Origin: Verticiella sediminum
GTDB taxonomy: Bacteria > Pseudomonadota > Gammaproteobacteria > Burkholderiales > Burkholderiaceae_B
Direction of reading: 5' to 3'
NCBI RefSeq assembly: GCF_007558815.1
Contig: NZ_VLTJ01000042.1
Location: 408,535 to 472,534, forward strand
DNA length: 64,000 bases
The notes under the pieces were generated by a model. It saw only the letters and a program-made list of their open reading frames with translations, ran no database searches and was not told the origin of the DNA. The translations under genes were made by a program, and so were the position numbers. Positions 50,368 through 61,790 of the stretch are shown here, piece after piece. The first letter of the stretch is position 1. Each line of letters opens with the position of its first letter.

Positions 50368-51473
50368 GATGACGGCCCCTCGGCCAGTTCGGCGCATACG
50401 TCGGCGATGCGCTCGGTGGCATGGGGCTGGGCCAGCGCGCGTGCGCGCTCGGCGGTTGCCTGCGATTCGTTGCGGGTGCGCGCCTGCAGCCAGTCGGCCA
50501 GCCACGCCGGCGTCAGCTCGCGCTGCTGGCGCAGCCAGGCCGCGCCGGCGTCGACCAGATAGCTAGCGTTGCGGGTCTGGTGATCGTCCACCGCATGGGG
50601 AAACGGCACGAAGAGCGCGGCCACGCCGACGGTGGCGATCTCCGCGACCGTCATGGCGCCGGCGCGGCAGATGACGATGTCGGCCTCGCCGTAGGCCTGT
50701 GCCATGTCGGCGATGAAGGACCGGCATTCGGCCGCGACGCCGGCGCTGCGATAGGCCGCTTCCAGTTGCGCCAGATGCTTCTCGCCGGCCTGGTGCACGA
50801 CCTGCGGCAGGGGCTGCCCGGGCTGGCGCTCGCGCAGCAGCGCCAGCGCGCGCGGCACGGTGTCGTTCAGCGCCTGCGCTCCCAGGCTGCCGCCCACCAC
50901 CAGGATGCGCAGCGGGCCGCTGCGAGCGGCGTAGCGCGCGGCCGGCGGCGGCACCTGAGCGAACTCGGCGCGCACCGGGTTCCCGGTGGTCTCGCCCGCC
51001 AGTGCGCCCGGAAAGCCGGTCAGCACCCGGCGCGCGACGCGGGCAAGCGCGCGGTTGGTCATGCCGGCGACGGCGTTCTGTTCATGCAGTACGAGCGGTA
51101 CGCCGCCCAGGCGCGCCATCAGGCCGCCCGGAAAGGCCACATAGCCGCCCATGCCGAGCACCACGTCCGGGCGCAGCCGACGCAGGTGGCGCCGCGCCTG
51201 CACGCAGGCGCGGCCCAGGGTGAGCGGCAGCTTGAGCAATGCGGTCGGGCCCTTGCCGCGCAGGCCGGCAAAGCGCAAAGGGTTGAGCTCGATGCCTTGC
51301 GGCGGCACGAGGCGGCCCTCCATGGCGTCGGGATTGCCGAGCCATGAAACCTCCCAGCCGCGCGCGCGCAGGGCCTGCGCCACGGCGAGCCCGGGCATGA
51401 TGTGCCCGCCCGTGCCGCCGGCCATGACCAGCAGCCGGGGCTTGCGCGCGGATGGCGGCGTGCCGCCCGTCAT
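50364..51473 (-). CDS. murG: UDP-N-acetylglucosamine--lipid I GlcNAc transferase
   Basis: MurG converts lipid I to lipid II on the inner face of the membrane. The 369 residues have '[22 protein letters not shown]' (first G-loop), '[19 protein letters not shown]' (second G-loop), '[19 protein letters not shown]', '[21 protein letters not shown]' and the UDP-GlcNAc motif '[17 protein letters not shown]' followed by '[18 protein letters not shown]'. It overlaps ftsW and murC with ATGA junctions. In Bordetella pertussis MurG has been described as an oligomeric scaffold for the Mur ligases, including the MurE-MurF fusion found here. Confidence 0.97.
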   Translation of the reverse strand: MTGGTPPSARKPRLLVMAGGTGGHIMPGLAVAQALRARGWEVSWLGNPDAMEGRLVPPQGIELNPLRFAGLRGKGPTALLKLPLTLGRACVQARRHLRRLRPDVVLGMGGYVAFPGGLMARLGGVPLVLHEQNAVAGMTNRALARVARRVLTGFPGALAGETTGNPVRAEFAQVPPPAARYAARSGPLRILVVGGSLGAQALNDTVPRALALLRERQPGQPLPQVVHQAGEKHLAQLEAAYRSAGVAAECRSFIADMAQAYGEADIVICRAGAMTVAEIATVGVAALFVPFPHAVDDHQTRNASYLVDAGAAWLRQQRELTPAWLADWLQARTRNESQATAERARALAQPHATERIADVCAELAEGPSS

Positions 51474-52669
51474 GGCCGCCCTCCCCGCATCAGTACCCGG
51501 TTCTCGAAGTCCACGCGCAGCAGCAGGCCGACCGCGCACAGGTTGGCGATCAGGCCCGAGCCGCCATAGCTGACCAGGGGCAGGGTCAGCCCCTTGGTGG
51601 GCAGCAGGCCGAGGCACACGCCCATGTGGATGAAGCACTGCACGCCGATCCAGAGCGCCACGCCCATGGCGATCAATCCGCTGAACGTGCGGTCCATGGC
51701 GATCGCCTGGCGGCCGATCTCGAAGGCGCGGCGCACGATGAAGGCGAACACCAGCATCACGCAGAGCACACCCACGAAGCCGAGTTCCTCGCCGATCACC
51801 GCCAGGATGAAATCGGTATGGGCCTCGGGCAGGTAATGCAGCTTCTCGACGCTGCCGCCCAGCCCGACGCCGGTCCACTCGCCGCGGCCCAGCGCGATCA
51901 GCGAGTGCGACAACTGGTAGCCCTTGCCCAGCACGTAGTCCTCGTGCCAGGGATCGAGATAGGCGAACAGGCGGGCGCGCCGCCAGGGCGACGTCCAGAT
52001 CAGCAGCAGGAAGACCGACACCATGAGCACGGTGAGCCCGCCGAACAGCCGCCCGCTCACGCCGCCCAGGAACATGATGCCCATCATGATCGCCACGATC
52101 ACGACGAAGGCGCCCAGGTCGGGTTCCAGCAGCAGCAGCACCCCGGCCGCACCCATGGCGAAGGCGAGCGGCAGGAAACCCTTGAAGAAGGTCTGCATGT
52201 GCTCCTGCTTGCGCACCGTATAGTCGGCCGCGTAGACCACGGCGGCGAACTTCATCACCTCGGAAGGCTGCAGGTTGATGCCGAAGCCCAGCGGCAGCCA
52301 GCGATAGGCGCCGTTGACCTCGCGGCCGATGCCGGGGATGAGCACGATGACGAGCAGACCGAGCGCGCCGAGAAAGAGCGGCATCGCCAGCCGCTGCCAC
52401 GTAGCCATGCTCAGGCTGAAGACGAACGCGCCGATGAGCAGCCCGGCCGTCAGGAACACAGTGTGGCGAATCAGGAAGTACTGGCGGCCGAACTCGAAAC
52501 GCGGCCCGTCGGCGAGCGCCACCGAGGCCGAATACACCATCACCAGGCCGAACAGCACCACCGCGCTGATCGCGACGACCAGGCCGACGTCGTAGTTCAG
52601 CATGCGCGTGCGGCCGGGCCGCACCGCATTGATGCCGCTGCTTGAACGACCAGGTACTGTCGCCGCCAT
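51470..52669 (-). CDS. ftsW: Lipid II polymerase FtsW (SEDS family)
   Basis: FtsW is the divisome glycan polymerase that pairs with FtsI. The 399 residues have about ten membrane helices and the SEDS signatures '[27 protein letters not shown]' (in parts), '[19 protein letters not shown]' with the catalytic-region Asp, '[26 protein letters not shown]' and '[21 protein letters not shown]', ending '[21 protein letters not shown]'. The ATG shares one base with the murD stop (TGATG). A 20-residue Ser/Arg-rich cytoplasmic tail precedes the first helix. The FtsW rather than RodA identity follows from the dcw context. Confidence 0.96.
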   Translation of the reverse strand: MAATVPGRSSSGINAVRPGRTRMLNYDVGLVVAISAVVLFGLVMVYSASVALADGPRFEFGRQYFLIRHTVFLTAGLLIGAFVFSLSMATWQRLAMPLFLGALGLLVIVLIPGIGREVNGAYRWLPLGFGINLQPSEVMKFAAVVYAADYTVRKQEHMQTFFKGFLPLAFAMGAAGVLLLLEPDLGAFVVIVAIMMGIMFLGGVSGRLFGGLTVLMVSVFLLLIWTSPWRRARLFAYLDPWHEDYVLGKGYQLSHSLIALGRGEWTGVGLGGSVEKLHYLPEAHTDFILAVIGEELGFVGVLCVMLVFAFIVRRAFEIGRQAIAMDRTFSGLIAMGVALWIGVQCFIHMGVCLGLLPTKGLTLPLVSYGGSGLIANLCAVGLLLRVDFENRVLMRGGRP

Positions 52670-54192
52670 CACGCCTCCCCGCGCGCGAGCGCCAGTTCGT
52701 GCACCGTGTCGGCAAAGACCTGGGCGCGGTGCACGTAGTTGCGGAACATGTCCAGACTGGCGCATGCCGGCGAGAGCAGCACGGCATCGCCCACCTGCGC
52801 CAGGCCGAGCGCGCGCTCGACCGCCGCGGGCAGGCCGTCGACCTCGATCAGGCAGGCCACGCCCGTGTCGGCCAGCGCCTGCTGCAAGCGTTGCGCGTCG
52901 CGGCCGATCAGCACCACGGCGCGCGCATGCGCGGCCACGGCGGGCGCGAGCGGCGAAAAATCCTGGCCTTTGCCGTCGCCGCCGGCGATCAGCACGACCT
53001 TGGTGCCCAGCCCCTGCAGCGCGGCCAGCGTGGCGCCCACGTTGGTGCCCTTGCTGTCGTCGATGAAATCGACCCCGCCCACGCTGCGCACGAACTCGAC
53101 GCGGTGCGGCTCGCCGCGGTACTCGCGCAGCGCGCGCAGCAAGGGGCCCCACGACAGGCCGAGGCTGCGCGCGAGCAACAGCGCGGCCTGGGCGTTGAGC
53201 GCGTTGTGCCGGCCGCGGATCTGCAGGGCGTCCGCGGGCATGAGCCGGTTCAGGCGGCCCTCGCCGCGCGCCGGCGGCGGATCGCCCTTGCGCCGCTTGA
53301 TCGCGGGCTCGCTGCCGAACTCGTCGTGCGCGGCCTCGGCGAGCCAGGCCATGCCGAAGTCGTTCTCGATACCCAGGTCGCCCGCCAACTGCGGCGCTTC
53401 CACGCCGAAGCTGCGTACGTTGGGCAGATCCAGCCGCTCGACCATGTCGAGCACGCAGGCGTCGTCGCGGTTCACGACCAGCAGCCCGGCGTTGCGCAGG
53501 ATGCGCGCCTTCGCCTTGGCATAGGTGGCGAGATCGCCATGCCAGTCCAGATGGTCCTCGCTGACGTTCAGTACGGTCGCGGCGTGCGGCGCCAGCGAAC
53601 TCAGGCTGTCCAGTTGGAAGCTCGAAAGCTCCAGCACCCAGACGTCCGGCAGGTCGCCCGCGTCCAGCGCGGCCATGAGCGCATCCAGCGCCGCCGGGCC
53701 GATATTGCCCGCGGCCTTGGCGCGCAGCCCCGCGCCCGCGATCAGCGAGGCCGTGAGCGAGGTGACGGTGGTCTTGCCGTTGGTGCCGGTCACGGCGAGC
53801 ACGGCCGGCGCGTAGCCGGTGTCCTCGCGCAAGGTGGGCAGAGCGCGGGCGAACAGCTCGACTTCGCCGATGACTTCGATGCCGGCCGCGCGCGCCGCCT
53901 GCAGCAGCGGTGCGACCGCGAGCGCGTTGGGCGCGAGGCCGGGGCTGAGCACGACGCAATCGATGCCCTGGGTCAGCGCCTCGCCGAAGGCGGCCAGGCC
54001 CAGGCGCAGCTCGGCCTGCGGCAGCAGTTCACGCGCACGCGCCAGCGCGGGCGGCTCCTCGCGCGTGTCGGCCACGCGCACGGGCCAGCCCTGGCGCGCG
54101 CACCAGCGCGCGGCGGCCAGTCCGGTCTCGCCGAGCCCGAGGACCAGGGTGCGGCAAGGCGGCGCAGCGAGGGGGGCGTGGGGCTGTTCCAT
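52669..54192 (-). CDS. murD: UDP-N-acetylmuramoylalanine--D-glutamate ligase
   Basis: MurD adds D-Glu to UDP-MurNAc-L-Ala. The 507 residues have '[21 protein letters not shown]' (UDP-binding), ATP loop '[13 protein letters not shown]', '[12 protein letters not shown]', '[25 protein letters not shown]' (carbamylated-lysine region) and the C-terminal '[18 protein letters not shown]' and '[15 protein letters not shown]'. It is about 60 residues longer than E. coli MurD, mainly through an insert with basic residues around '[20 protein letters not shown]'. It starts 3 bases after mraY and shares one base with ftsW. Confidence 0.96.
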   Translation of the reverse strand: MEQPHAPLAAPPCRTLVLGLGETGLAAARWCARQGWPVRVADTREEPPALARARELLPQAELRLGLAAFGEALTQGIDCVVLSPGLAPNALAVAPLLQAARAAGIEVIGEVELFARALPTLREDTGYAPAVLAVTGTNGKTTVTSLTASLIAGAGLRAKAAGNIGPAALDALMAALDAGDLPDVWVLELSSFQLDSLSSLAPHAATVLNVSEDHLDWHGDLATYAKAKARILRNAGLLVVNRDDACVLDMVERLDLPNVRSFGVEAPQLAGDLGIENDFGMAWLAEAAHDEFGSEPAIKRRKGDPPPARGEGRLNRLMPADALQIRGRHNALNAQAALLLARSLGLSWGPLLRALREYRGEPHRVEFVRSVGGVDFIDDSKGTNVGATLAALQGLGTKVVLIAGGDGKGQDFSPLAPAVAAHARAVVLIGRDAQRLQQALADTGVACLIEVDGLPAAVERALGLAQVGDAVLLSPACASLDMFRNYVHRAQVFADTVHELALARGEA

Positions 54193-54195
54193 GGC

Positions 54196-55365
54196 TCAGC
54201 GCAGCTTCAGGGTGGACAGGCCGATCATCACCAGCATCATGGTGATGATCCAGAAACGCACGACGACCTGGGTCTCCTTCCAGCCGCCGACCTCGAAATG
54301 GTGATGCAGGGGCGCCATGCGCAGGATGCGCCGGCCTTCACCGTAGCGCTTCTTCGTGTATTTGTAATAGGCGACCTGGATCATGACCGACAGCGTCTCG
54401 ACCACGAACACGCCGCCCATGATGAACAGCACGATCTCCTGGCGCACGATGACGGCCATGGTGCCCAGCGCGCCGCCCAGGGCCAGCGCGCCGACGTCGC
54501 CCATGAAGACCTGGGCCGGGTAGGCGTTGAACCACAGGAAGGCCAGCCCCGCGCCGGCGAGCGCGGCGCACAGCACCATCAGCTCGGAGGCGCCCGGAAT
54601 GTACGGGAACAGCAGGTACTTGGAGTAGTCGGCGCGGCCGACGACGTAGGCGAAGATGCCGAGCGCGCTGCCGACCATCACCGTGGGCATGATGGCCAGG
54701 CCGTCCAGGCCGTCCGTCAGGTTCACGGCGTTGCTCGTGCCCACGATCACGAGCCAGGTCAGGATCATGAAGCCGAACACGCCCAGCGGATAGCTCACGC
54801 TCTTGAAGAAGGGCACGATCAGGTCGGCGCGCTCGGGGAGCTGCATGGTGAAGCCGCTGCCGACCCACGACTTGAAGAGCGGCCAGAGTTCGGCGTTGTC
54901 CGGCGCGCCCACCGCGAAGGCGAGATAACCGGCGGCGACCAGGCCGATCAGCGCCTGCCAGAAGAACTTCTCGCGCGAACGCATGCCCTCGGGATCGCGG
55001 CGCACCACCTTGCGGTAGTCGTCGACCCAGCCGATCCAGCCGAAACCGAAGGTGACCAGCAACACCACCCAGACGAAGCGGTTCGACCAGTCGGCCCAGA
55101 GCAGCGTGGCGACGCCGATGGAGATCAGGATGAGCGCGCCGCCCATGGTGGGCGTGCCGTTCTTGGTGAGATGGGTCTGCGGCCCGTAGCTGCGCACCGC
55201 CTGGGCGATCTTCAGCGCGGTCAGGCGCCGGATGACCCAGGGCCCCGCGGCCAGGCCGATCACGAGCGCGGTCGCGCAGGCGAGCAGCGCGCGCATCGTG
55301 ATGTAGTTGAAGACGGAGAAAAAACTCCACTTCTGGGCGAGCCACTGCGTCAGCTCAAGCAGCAT
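54196..55365 (-). CDS. mraY: Phospho-N-acetylmuramoyl-pentapeptide transferase
   Basis: MraY attaches phospho-MurNAc-pentapeptide to undecaprenyl phosphate, making lipid I. The 389 residues begin '[25 protein letters not shown]' and contain about ten membrane helices with the family motifs '[16 protein letters not shown]', '[10 protein letters not shown]' (DDD-type aspartates), '[13 protein letters not shown]', '[23 protein letters not shown]' and the histidine loop '[15 protein letters not shown]'. The ATG at 55365 overlaps the end of the murE-murF gene by 11 bases. Assignment is secure. Confidence 0.97.
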   Translation of the reverse strand: MLLELTQWLAQKWSFFSVFNYITMRALLACATALVIGLAAGPWVIRRLTALKIAQAVRSYGPQTHLTKNGTPTMGGALILISIGVATLLWADWSNRFVWVVLLVTFGFGWIGWVDDYRKVVRRDPEGMRSREKFFWQALIGLVAAGYLAFAVGAPDNAELWPLFKSWVGSGFTMQLPERADLIVPFFKSVSYPLGVFGFMILTWLVIVGTSNAVNLTDGLDGLAIMPTVMVGSALGIFAYVVGRADYSKYLLFPYIPGASELMVLCAALAGAGLAFLWFNAYPAQVFMGDVGALALGGALGTMAVIVRQEIVLFIMGGVFVVETLSVMIQVAYYKYTKKRYGEGRRILRMAPLHHHFEVGGWKETQVVVRFWIITMMLVMIGLSTLKLR

Positions 55366-58186
55366 GGTCGGCCCCCCGCTCGACACCGTTCAAGGGGGAT
55401 GCTTGCAATGCCACGACAACTCTCTCCATCCGCATGAAGCGGGAACCTTTGACCAGTACGACCGCCGGCGGGGCGGCCTGCAGAATGGCGACGGCTTCCT
55501 CGGGGGAGCCGACATGAAACGAGCCCGCTCCGAACGCAGCCACCGCGTCGAACGCGGCGGCGCCCATGCCGATCAACGTGTCGACCCCGCGGGCCCGCGC
55601 GTATTCGCCCACCTCGCGGTGCATGGCCGGGCCCTGGTCGCCCACCTCGCCCATGTCGCCGAGCACCAGCGCGCGCGGCCCCGCAGCCCCCGCAAGCACG
55701 TCGATCGCGGCGCGCACGGAGTCGGGGTTGGCATTGTAGGTATCGTCGATCAGCCACAGGCCGCCGGGCAGGCGCTGGCCTTGCAACCGGCCTTTCACCG
55801 GGAGGAATCCCACCAGGCCGCGCACCACCGCGGCGAGCGGGCAGCCCGCGGCCAGCGCGCAGGCCGCCGCGGCGAGCGCGTTGCGCAGGTTGTGCCGGCC
55901 CGCGACCTGCAGGGCGAGCTGCGCCTGTCCCATCGGCGTGCACAGCAGAAAACGCGAGCCCTCGTCGCCCACCCAGATGTCGGCGGCGCCGACCTCGACC
56001 TCGCCGCTCAGGCCAAAGCGCATGCGCGCACGTGCGCCGGACAGGGCATCCCAGATCGGGGCATACGGCTCGTCGCCGGGGTAGACCGCAACGCCGTCGG
56101 CAGGCAGCGCGGCCAGCACCGCGCCGTTCTCGTGCGCGACCGCCTCCACGCTCTGCATGAACTCCTGGTGCTCGCGCTGCGCATTGTTGACCAGCGCCAC
56201 GGTCGGCGCGGCCATCGCGGCCAGCCCGGCGATCTCGCCCGGATGGTTCATGCCCAGTTCGACCACCGCCGCCCGGTGCGCTGGCCCCAGGCGCAGCAGC
56301 GTCAGCGGCACGCCGATGTCGTTGTTCAGATTGCCGCGCGTGGCCAGCACGTGCTCACTGCCCAGCCAGGCCGCCAGGATGGCGGCGATCATTTCCTTGG
56401 TGGTGGTCTTGCCGTTGCTGCCCGTCACCCCGATCAGCGGCAGCGTGTAGCGGGCGCGCCAGGCGGCGGCCATGCGCGCCAGCGCCTGGCGCGTGTCGCC
56501 CAGCGCGATGGTGGGCAGCCCCGCGGCCTGCGGCGCCTCGACCACCGCCGCGCCCGCCCCCGCCGCCGCGGCCTGCTCGAGAAAGGCATGGCCGTCGAAG
56601 CGCTCGCCCTTGAGCGCAACGAAGATCTCGCCCGGACCGATGCTGCGCGTGTCGGTGGTCACACCGCTCGCCGCCGGCAAGGCCAGCGCCAGGCGCGCCC
56701 ACTCGGCATCCGAGAACGGTGATTTCACGCCCGCGACTTCCTGCGTCGTCTCGTGGCCCTTGCCGGCAAGCACGACGACATCCGCGGGCATCGAGCGCCA
56801 GATGGCGTCGAGGATGGCGCGGGCGCGCTCGAGCTGCACCGTGACGCCGGGCGGAACGGCATCCCGGCTGGCACGCAGACCGGCGAGGACGTCGTCGATG
56901 ATGGCCAACGGCGCTTCGCTGCGCGGGTTGTCGCTGGTGACGACGATGGCGTCGGCCGCCTCGCGCGCCGCCACCGCCATCGGGCCGCGCTTGCCCGGAT
57001 CGCGGTCGCCGCCGCAGCCGAACAGGCACACCAGCCGGCCACCGCGCGCATCGGCGAGCGGGCGCACGGCGCGCAGCACGTTGGCCAGCGCGTCCGGCGT
57101 ATGCGCATAGTCGACCAGCACGAGCGGCCCGGCGCTGCCCGGCATCGTCACGGTCTGCAGCCGGCCCGGCACGGGTTCGAACGCACCCAGGGCCTGGGCG
57201 ATACGCGCCAGCGGCCAGCCGAGGGCCCGCAGCACGCCGGCGACCAGCAGCAGGTTCTCCACATTGTAGGTACCGAGCAGCGCGGTGTGGATCAGCGCGC
57301 GGGCGCCGTCCTCGCCGCACAGCGTGAAGAGATTGCCGTCGCTGGTCGCGGCCAGCCCGTCGGCCCACAGCGCGGCAGCCGGCGCAGCCGCGTCCGTCGG
57401 GGCTGCGCCGCCCACACGCCACCCGATCACTCGCTTGGCGACAGTGGACGAGGCCATGCGCGCGCCGGCCGGGTCGGCCAGGTTGATCACGGCGGTGTCC
57501 AGGCCCGGCCACGCGAAGAGCCGCGCCTTGGCGGCCTCGTAGGTGGCCATGTCGCCGTGCGCATCGAGGTGGTCGCGGGTCAGGTTGGTGAAGCCGGCGA
57601 CGCGCACGCGCACAGCGTCCATGCGATCCTGCGCGAGCCCGATCGAAGAGGCCTCCATCGCCACGGCCTGCGCGCCGGCCCGCCGCATGCGCGCAAGCAG
57701 GCCGTGCAGGCTGACCACGTCCGGCGTGGTCAGCCCCACCTCGAGCGATTCGCCGTCCGGCAGCACGGCGCCGAGCGTGCCCACCACGCCGCAGGGCGTG
57801 CCGTGCGCGTTGAGCGCCTGGGCGATCCAGCGCGTGGTGGAAGTCTTGCCGTTGGTGCCCGTGACGGCGATCACCGTCAGCGCGCGCGATGGCTCGCCGT
57901 ACCAGGCATCGGCGAGCGTGCCGAGCTGCCCGCGCAGGCCGGCGACGGCCAGCGCCTGTGCGCCGCCGGCCTCGATCCGCGCCTGCAGACCGGGCGGCGC
58001 GTCATCGGCCTCGAAGAGCACCGCCGCGGCGCCCGCGGTAGCCGCCTGCAGCGCGAAGTCGCGCCCGTCGCGCGCCGCGCCCGGGCAGGCAAGAAACACG
58101 TCGCCGCGTCGAACGCGGCGTGAATCCAGATGCAGTTCGGCGCCCGCATCCACGCGGGCGCGCAGCCAGTCCAGAACGCGCCTCAT
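55355..58186 (-). CDS. murE-murF: Fused MurE-MurF ligase (meso-DAP-adding and D-Ala-D-Ala-adding)
   Basis: One frame of 943 residues joins two consecutive ligases of peptidoglycan synthesis. Residues about 1-500 are MurE: '[19 protein letters not shown]', ATP loop '[14 protein letters not shown]', 'EASSIGL', '[17 protein letters not shown]', '[10 protein letters not shown]' and the 'DNPR' motif (about 417-420) that selects meso-diaminopimelate over lysine. Residues about 505-943 are MurF: '[24 protein letters not shown]' (in parts), '[14 protein letters not shown]', '[11 protein letters not shown]', '[17 protein letters not shown]' and '[15 protein letters not shown]'. No stop or start separates them. 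Such a fusion is known from Bordetella. The ATG overlaps the ftsI stop (ATGA) and the stop overlaps mraY by 11 bases. Confidence 0.97.
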   Translation of the reverse strand: MRRVLDWLRARVDAGAELHLDSRRVRRGDVFLACPGAARDGRDFALQAATAGAAAVLFEADDAPPGLQARIEAGGAQALAVAGLRGQLGTLADAWYGEPSRALTVIAVTGTNGKTSTTRWIAQALNAHGTPCGVVGTLGAVLPDGESLEVGLTTPDVVSLHGLLARMRRAGAQAVAMEASSIGLAQDRMDAVRVRVAGFTNLTRDHLDAHGDMATYEAAKARLFAWPGLDTAVINLADPAGARMASSTVAKRVIGWRVGGAAPTDAAAPAAALWADGLAATSDGNLFTLCGEDGARALIHTALLGTYNVENLLLVAGVLRALGWPLARIAQALGAFEPVPGRLQTVTMPGSAGPLVLVDYAHTPDALANVLRAVRPLADARGGRLVCLFGCGGDRDPGKRGPMAVAAREAADAIVVTSDNPRSEAPLAIIDDVLAGLRASRDAVPPGVTVQLERARAILDAIWRSMPADVVVLAGKGHETTQEVAGVKSPFSDAEWARLALALPAASGVTTDTRSIGPGEIFVALKGERFDGHAFLEQAAAAGAGAAVVEAPQAAGLPTIALGDTRQALARMAAAWRARYTLPLIGVTGSNGKTTTKEMIAAILAAWLGSEHVLATRGNLNNDIGVPLTLLRLGPAHRAAVVELGMNHPGEIAGLAAMAAPTVALVNNAQREHQEFMQSVEAVAHENGAVLAALPADGVAVYPGDEPYAPIWDALSGARARMRFGLSGEVEVGAADIWVGDEGSRFLLCTPMGQAQLALQVAGRHNLRNALAAAACALAAGCPLAAVVRGLVGFLPVKGRLQGQRLPGGLWLIDDTYNANPDSVRAAIDVLAGAAGPRALVLGDMGEVGDQGPAMHREVGEYARARGVDTLIGMGAAAFDAVAAFGAGSFHVGSPEEAVAILQAAPPAVVLVKGSRFMRMERVVVALQASPLNGVERGADHAA

Positions 58187-59958
58187 TGGGCCGCCCCCGC
58201 CTGCGCCGCCTGGGATTCGGCCACGCGCAGCGTCTGGAACTGGGCGTCGGGCTCGACGCCGAGCAGGCGCAGCGAGCCGCCCATGATGGACGAGAACGCG
58301 GGCGCGGCCACGCGGCCGCCGTAATAGACGTCGCCGCCGGGTTCGTCGATGCGCACCGCCACCACGATGCGCGGGTTGGACACCGGCGCGAAGCCGACGA
58401 ACGAGGCCGTATAGCGGGTGCGGCTGTACGCGCCGTCGATGATCTTGCGCGCCGTGCCGCTCTTGCCGGCCACCCGGTAGCCCGGCACCTGGGCGCGGGC
58501 GAAGCCGGCGGCCACCTCCAGCATGCCGCGCACGTTGCGCGCAGTCTGCGGTGTATAGACAGGCGTGGTGGTGGGTGCGCTGTCGCGCTTGATGAGCGAG
58601 ATCGAAGCGACGTCGCCATCGCGCGCGAAGGCGGTATACGCCCGCGCCAGTTGCGCCAGCGAGAGCGACAGGCCATAGCCGTACGACATGGTGGCCTTCT
58701 CGATCGGGCGCCAGCGCTCCCAGGGCCGCAGGCGGCCGGCGGCCACGCCAGGAAAGCCCAGTGCCGGCGCCTGGCCGAAGCCCAGGGCCGAGAACGTGTT
58801 CCACATGTCGCGCGCGGCCAGGCGCTCGGAGATCTGGGTCATGCCCACGTTGCTGGACTTCTGCAGGATGCCGGTGATGTCCAGCTCGGTGGAACGGCTG
58901 ACGTCGGTGATCGTATGGCCCGCGAAGGTCATCCGCCCGCCGTAGGTCTTGAACGTCGTCGTGGGCGCGATCCGCTTCTGATCGAGCGCCAGCGCCACGG
59001 AAAAGGGCTTCATGGTCGAGCCGGGCTCGAATTGATCGGTGAACACGCGGTTGCGCAGCGAGTCGCCGGTCAGTCCGACGCGTCGAGCGGGGTCGTAGGT
59101 CGGCAGGTTCGCCAGCGCCAGCACCTCGCCGGTGCGCGCGTCGAGCACGACCGCCGAACCGGCCTTCGCCTTGTAGGTATCGATCGTCTCGCGCAGATGG
59201 TTGAAGGCGAGATACTGCAGGCGCGAATCGATCGACAGCCGCAGGTCGGCGCCATCGACCGGCGGGCGGATCATCTGCACATCCTCGACGACCCGGCCGA
59301 GCCGGTCCTTGATGACCCGCCGGCTGCCCGGCGTGCCGGCCAGCGACTCGTCGAATGCGAGTTCGACGCCTTCCTGGCCGTGGCCGTCGATGTTGGTGAA
59401 ACCCACCACGTGCGCCATCACCTCGCCCTGAGGGTAGATGCGCATGGTCTCGCGCTCCTGGTGGACGCCGGCGATGCCCAGCGCGCGCACCTGTTCGGCC
59501 ACGTCCACCGGCAGTTGGCGCTTGAGGTAGACGAAACTGCGGTCGGAGTCGATCAGGCGCGCGCGCAGCTCGCGCTCGGGGATGTCCAGCAGGCTGCCGA
59601 GCTGGCGCAGTTGCTCGGGCGTGGCGCTGACGTCTTCGGGAATGGCCCAGATCGCGCGCGCCGGGATGCTGGCGGCGAGCACCACGCCGTTGCGATCGAG
59701 CACCTTGCCGCGCGAGGCCGGCAGGGTCAGCGTACGCTCGTAGCGCGCTTCGCCCTGGCGCTGCAGGAACTCGTTCGACAGGCCCTGCAGATAGAGCGCG
59801 CGCGCAGCCAGCACGGCGAACCCAGCGAGCAGCATGAATTGCACGAAGCGCGCACGGCGCATCGGCAGCTTGAGCGCCAGCACGGCCCGCGCGTCGTTGC
59901 GCGCCGCCCGCGAGACGTAGGCTTCCTGCCGCTTGCCGTTCTTGCCCGGGCGTATCAT
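58183..59958 (-). CDS. ftsI: Peptidoglycan D,D-transpeptidase FtsI (PBP3)
   Basis: FtsI cross-links septal peptidoglycan. The 591 residues have a cytoplasmic tail, one membrane helix ('FVQFMLLAGFAVLAARALYL', about 38-57), the pedestal domain ('RGKVLDRNGVVLAASIPARAIWAIPE' in parts) and the transpeptidase with S314-T-M-K ('EPGSTMKPF'), 'SSN' (residue about 370) and 'KSGTARK'. The ATG overlaps the ftsL stop (ATGA). The chain ends with an Ala/Gln-rich tail. Length and motifs are normal for beta-proteobacteria. Confidence 0.96.
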   Translation of the reverse strand: MIRPGKNGKRQEAYVSRAARNDARAVLALKLPMRRARFVQFMLLAGFAVLAARALYLQGLSNEFLQRQGEARYERTLTLPASRGKVLDRNGVVLAASIPARAIWAIPEDVSATPEQLRQLGSLLDIPERELRARLIDSDRSFVYLKRQLPVDVAEQVRALGIAGVHQERETMRIYPQGEVMAHVVGFTNIDGHGQEGVELAFDESLAGTPGSRRVIKDRLGRVVEDVQMIRPPVDGADLRLSIDSRLQYLAFNHLRETIDTYKAKAGSAVVLDARTGEVLALANLPTYDPARRVGLTGDSLRNRVFTDQFEPGSTMKPFSVALALDQKRIAPTTTFKTYGGRMTFAGHTITDVSRSTELDITGILQKSSNVGMTQISERLAARDMWNTFSALGFGQAPALGFPGVAAGRLRPWERWRPIEKATMSYGYGLSLSLAQLARAYTAFARDGDVASISLIKRDSAPTTTPVYTPQTARNVRGMLEVAAGFARAQVPGYRVAGKSGTARKIIDGAYSRTRYTASFVGFAPVSNPRIVVAVRIDEPGGDVYYGGRVAAPAFSSIMGGSLRLLGVEPDAQFQTLRVAESQAAQAGAAQ

Positions 59959-60254
59959 TCGTGCCCCCCTTTGACGGGCTGAGCGATGGTTCCGTCTGGC
60001 CGTACGTAAAGAATGCTGTCCGGGGACACGGGCTTCATCTGCAGCGCCTGGCGCGCCGCGCTGTCGATGCGCGCATGCTGCGCATAATCGGTGAGATCCA
60101 ACTGCAGCCGGCGCCAGGCCACGTCCAGGTCGCGCTCGGCCGAGCGCGCGCGCTCGAGCTCGATCGTGGCCCAGCGCAGCTCATAGCGGCTGGTCACGAG
60201 AGACAGCGCGCACCCGACCAGCACCAGGCAGAGGACGAAGGCCAGGCGTACCAT
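59955..60254 (-). CDS. ftsL: Cell division protein FtsL
   Basis: FtsL is a short bitopic protein that forms a coiled coil with FtsB and is recruited by FtsQ. The 99 residues have one membrane helix at the very start ('LAFVLCLVLVGCALSLVTS', about 4-22), then a coiled-coil segment ('ELERARSAERDLDVAWRRLQLDL') and a short C-terminal tail ('PDGTIAQPVKGGHE'). Sequence similarity in this family is low, so the call depends mainly on size, plan and the rsmH-ftsL-ftsI order. Its start shares one base with the rsmH stop (TGATG). Confidence 0.92.
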   Translation of the reverse strand: MVRLAFVLCLVLVGCALSLVTSRYELRWATIELERARSAERDLDVAWRRLQLDLTDYAQHARIDSAARQALQMKPVSPDSILYVRPDGTIAQPVKGGHE

Positions 60255-61306
60255 CAGCGGTCCACCCCTTGCCCGAACACCGCGGCGTCGCTGCCCACGA
60301 AGGCCAGCCCGCCCTGCGGCGGCAGCGGCACCGCCGTACGCTCGGCCACGCGCAGCACCGCCGAGCGCGCACGCGGGTTCTGCGCGACCTCCCCGGCGTC
60401 CGGCAGCACCTTGCCGAGCAGCTTGACGTAGGGCTGCGGGCGTTCGCTTTCGCGCAGCGGAAGGCGGGCCGTGTCCTCGCCCGGCCGCGCGGCCGCCGCG
60501 AGGAAGCGCTTGACCAGGCGGTCTTCCAGCGAATGAAAGCTGATCACGGCGAGACGCCCCCCTGGCGCAAGCAGATTCAGAGCGGACGCGAGCGCACCCG
60601 CGAGCTGCGCAAGCTCACGATTGATGTGAATCCGTACAGCCTGAAAGGTACGGGTGGCCGGATGCTGCCCTTTTTCCCGCGTGCGGACAGCGCCCGCCAC
60701 GAGTTCGGCAAGCTCACGGGTTGTGGCAATGACCGTGTTCTCGCGGCGAGCTGCAATCGCTTTTGCAATCTGTAGAGCAAACCGTTCTTCTCCATGGCGC
60801 TGTATGACCTCCCGCATTTCTTCCACGCTGGCTTGCGCCAGCCATTGCGCGGCCGTCTGGCCGCGCGTCGTATCCATCCGCATGTCGAGCGGACCATCGC
60901 GCATGAAGGAGAACCCCCGCTCGGCATCGTCGATCTGCGGGGAGGAGACTCCGACATCCAGAAGAATCCCGGCGACTTCGCCGAACCCCCTGTCCTGCAG
61001 CTCGCGCTCCATGGCCGCGAAGGGCGCATGGACGACCGTCACGCGCGCATCCTCGCGCGCCAGCGCCTCGGCCTCGCCGATGGCACGGGGGTCGCGGTCG
61101 AACACCACCAGGCGCGCATCCGCGGCCAGGCGGCCGAGCAGCGCCCGGCTGTGACCACCGCGCCCGAAGGTGCCGTCGACCCACACACCGCGCAGCGACC
61201 GGGCAGGCGTTGCCCGCGCCGCGCGCCGCGCCTCGAAGTCTGGCGCAGTCAACGCCGCGACCGCCGGTTCCAGCATGACCGGCCGATGAACGAACTCGCT
61301 CGTCAC
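60254..61306 (-). CDS. rsmH: 16S rRNA (cytosine(1402)-N4)-methyltransferase RsmH (MraW)
   Basis: RsmH methylates C1402 of 16S rRNA in the decoding centre. The 350 residues start '[18 protein letters not shown]' and have the SAM motif '[15 protein letters not shown]', '[10 protein letters not shown]', '[21 protein letters not shown]', '[18 protein letters not shown]' and '[16 protein letters not shown]', then '[23 protein letters not shown]'. I place the start at a GTG (61306), five bases after the mraZ stop, because no ATG gives the conserved N-terminus and the open frame upstream runs within mraZ. The ribosome binding site is weak, so it may depend on translation of mraZ. Confidence 0.95.
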   Translation of the reverse strand: MTSEFVHRPVMLEPAVAALTAPDFEARRAARATPARSLRGVWVDGTFGRGGHSRALLGRLAADARLVVFDRDPRAIGEAEALAREDARVTVVHAPFAAMERELQDRGFGEVAGILLDVGVSSPQIDDAERGFSFMRDGPLDMRMDTTRGQTAAQWLAQASVEEMREVIQRHGEERFALQIAKAIAARRENTVIATTRELAELVAGAVRTREKGQHPATRTFQAVRIHINRELAQLAGALASALNLLAPGGRLAVISFHSLEDRLVKRFLAAAARPGEDTARLPLRESERPQPYVKLLGKVLPDAGEVAQNPRARSAVLRVAERTAVPLPPQGGLAFVGSDAAVFGQGVDR

Positions 61307-61311
61307 GACGC

Positions 61312-61740
61312 TCAGAAAGAAAAGTTGTTCAACACGTCGGCCATCCCTCCCGCCAACGCGGCTTCTTCGCTGCGCGCCAGCGCTGCGGCATCCCAGAGCT
61401 CGAAGTGCGAACCCATGCCCATCAGCGTGACCTCGCGGTCCAGCCCCGCGGCGGTGCGCAGCTCCGGCGCCACCAGCACCCTTCCCGCGGCATCCATCTC
61501 GACATCCTGCGCATAGCCGAGCAGCAGGCGCTGCAGCGGCCGGGCCGACATGGGAAAGCGCATGATCTGCTCCCTGCGCTCCACCCATACAGCGCGGGGA
61601 TACACGAGCAGGCAGCCGTCGGGATGGCGCGTGATCGTGAGCTGACCGTTGTCCTGCTGCAACAGCGCGTCACGATGCCGGGTCGGAATGGACATCCGAC
61701 CCTTCGCATCCAGCGTCAACGCGTTGCTGCCTTGGAACAC
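61312..61740 (-). CDS. mraZ: Transcriptional regulator MraZ
   Basis: MraZ is the AbrB-like double-beta-psi barrel protein that binds its own dcw promoter. From the GTG at 61740 the product is 142 residues and starts '[26 protein letters not shown]', the conserved first repeat; the second repeat is '[22 protein letters not shown]'. An in-frame GTG at 61764 would add eight residues (QKSGAKA) but lies inside the operator and only about 12 bases after the predicted transcription start, so I prefer 61740. It leads the whole 14-gene dcw transcript. Binding sites are visible directly upstream. Confidence 0.94.
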   Translation of the reverse strand: MFQGSNALTLDAKGRMSIPTRHRDALLQQDNGQLTITRHPDGCLLVYPRAVWVERREQIMRFPMSARPLQRLLLGYAQDVEMDAAGRVLVAPELRTAAGLDREVTLMGMGSHFELWDAAALARSEEAALAGGMADVLNNFSF

Positions 61741-61750
61741 GGCCTTGGCC

Positions 61751-61790
61751 CCACTTTTTTGCACGAAATCCTACTTTTTTCCACTCTAGA
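61751..61790 (-). promoter_or_regulatory. MraZ operator: four tandem 10-base boxes
   Basis: On the minus strand four decamers follow one another without gaps, each ending in a GTGG-like core: GTGG, GTAG, GTGC and GTGG, with AAAAAA before two of the cores (form AAAAAAGTGG). A 10-base period of GTG(G) cores is the known architecture of MraZ boxes in several bacteria. The array overlaps the -10 element and the region just after the transcription start, fitting autorepression. Confidence 0.75.
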
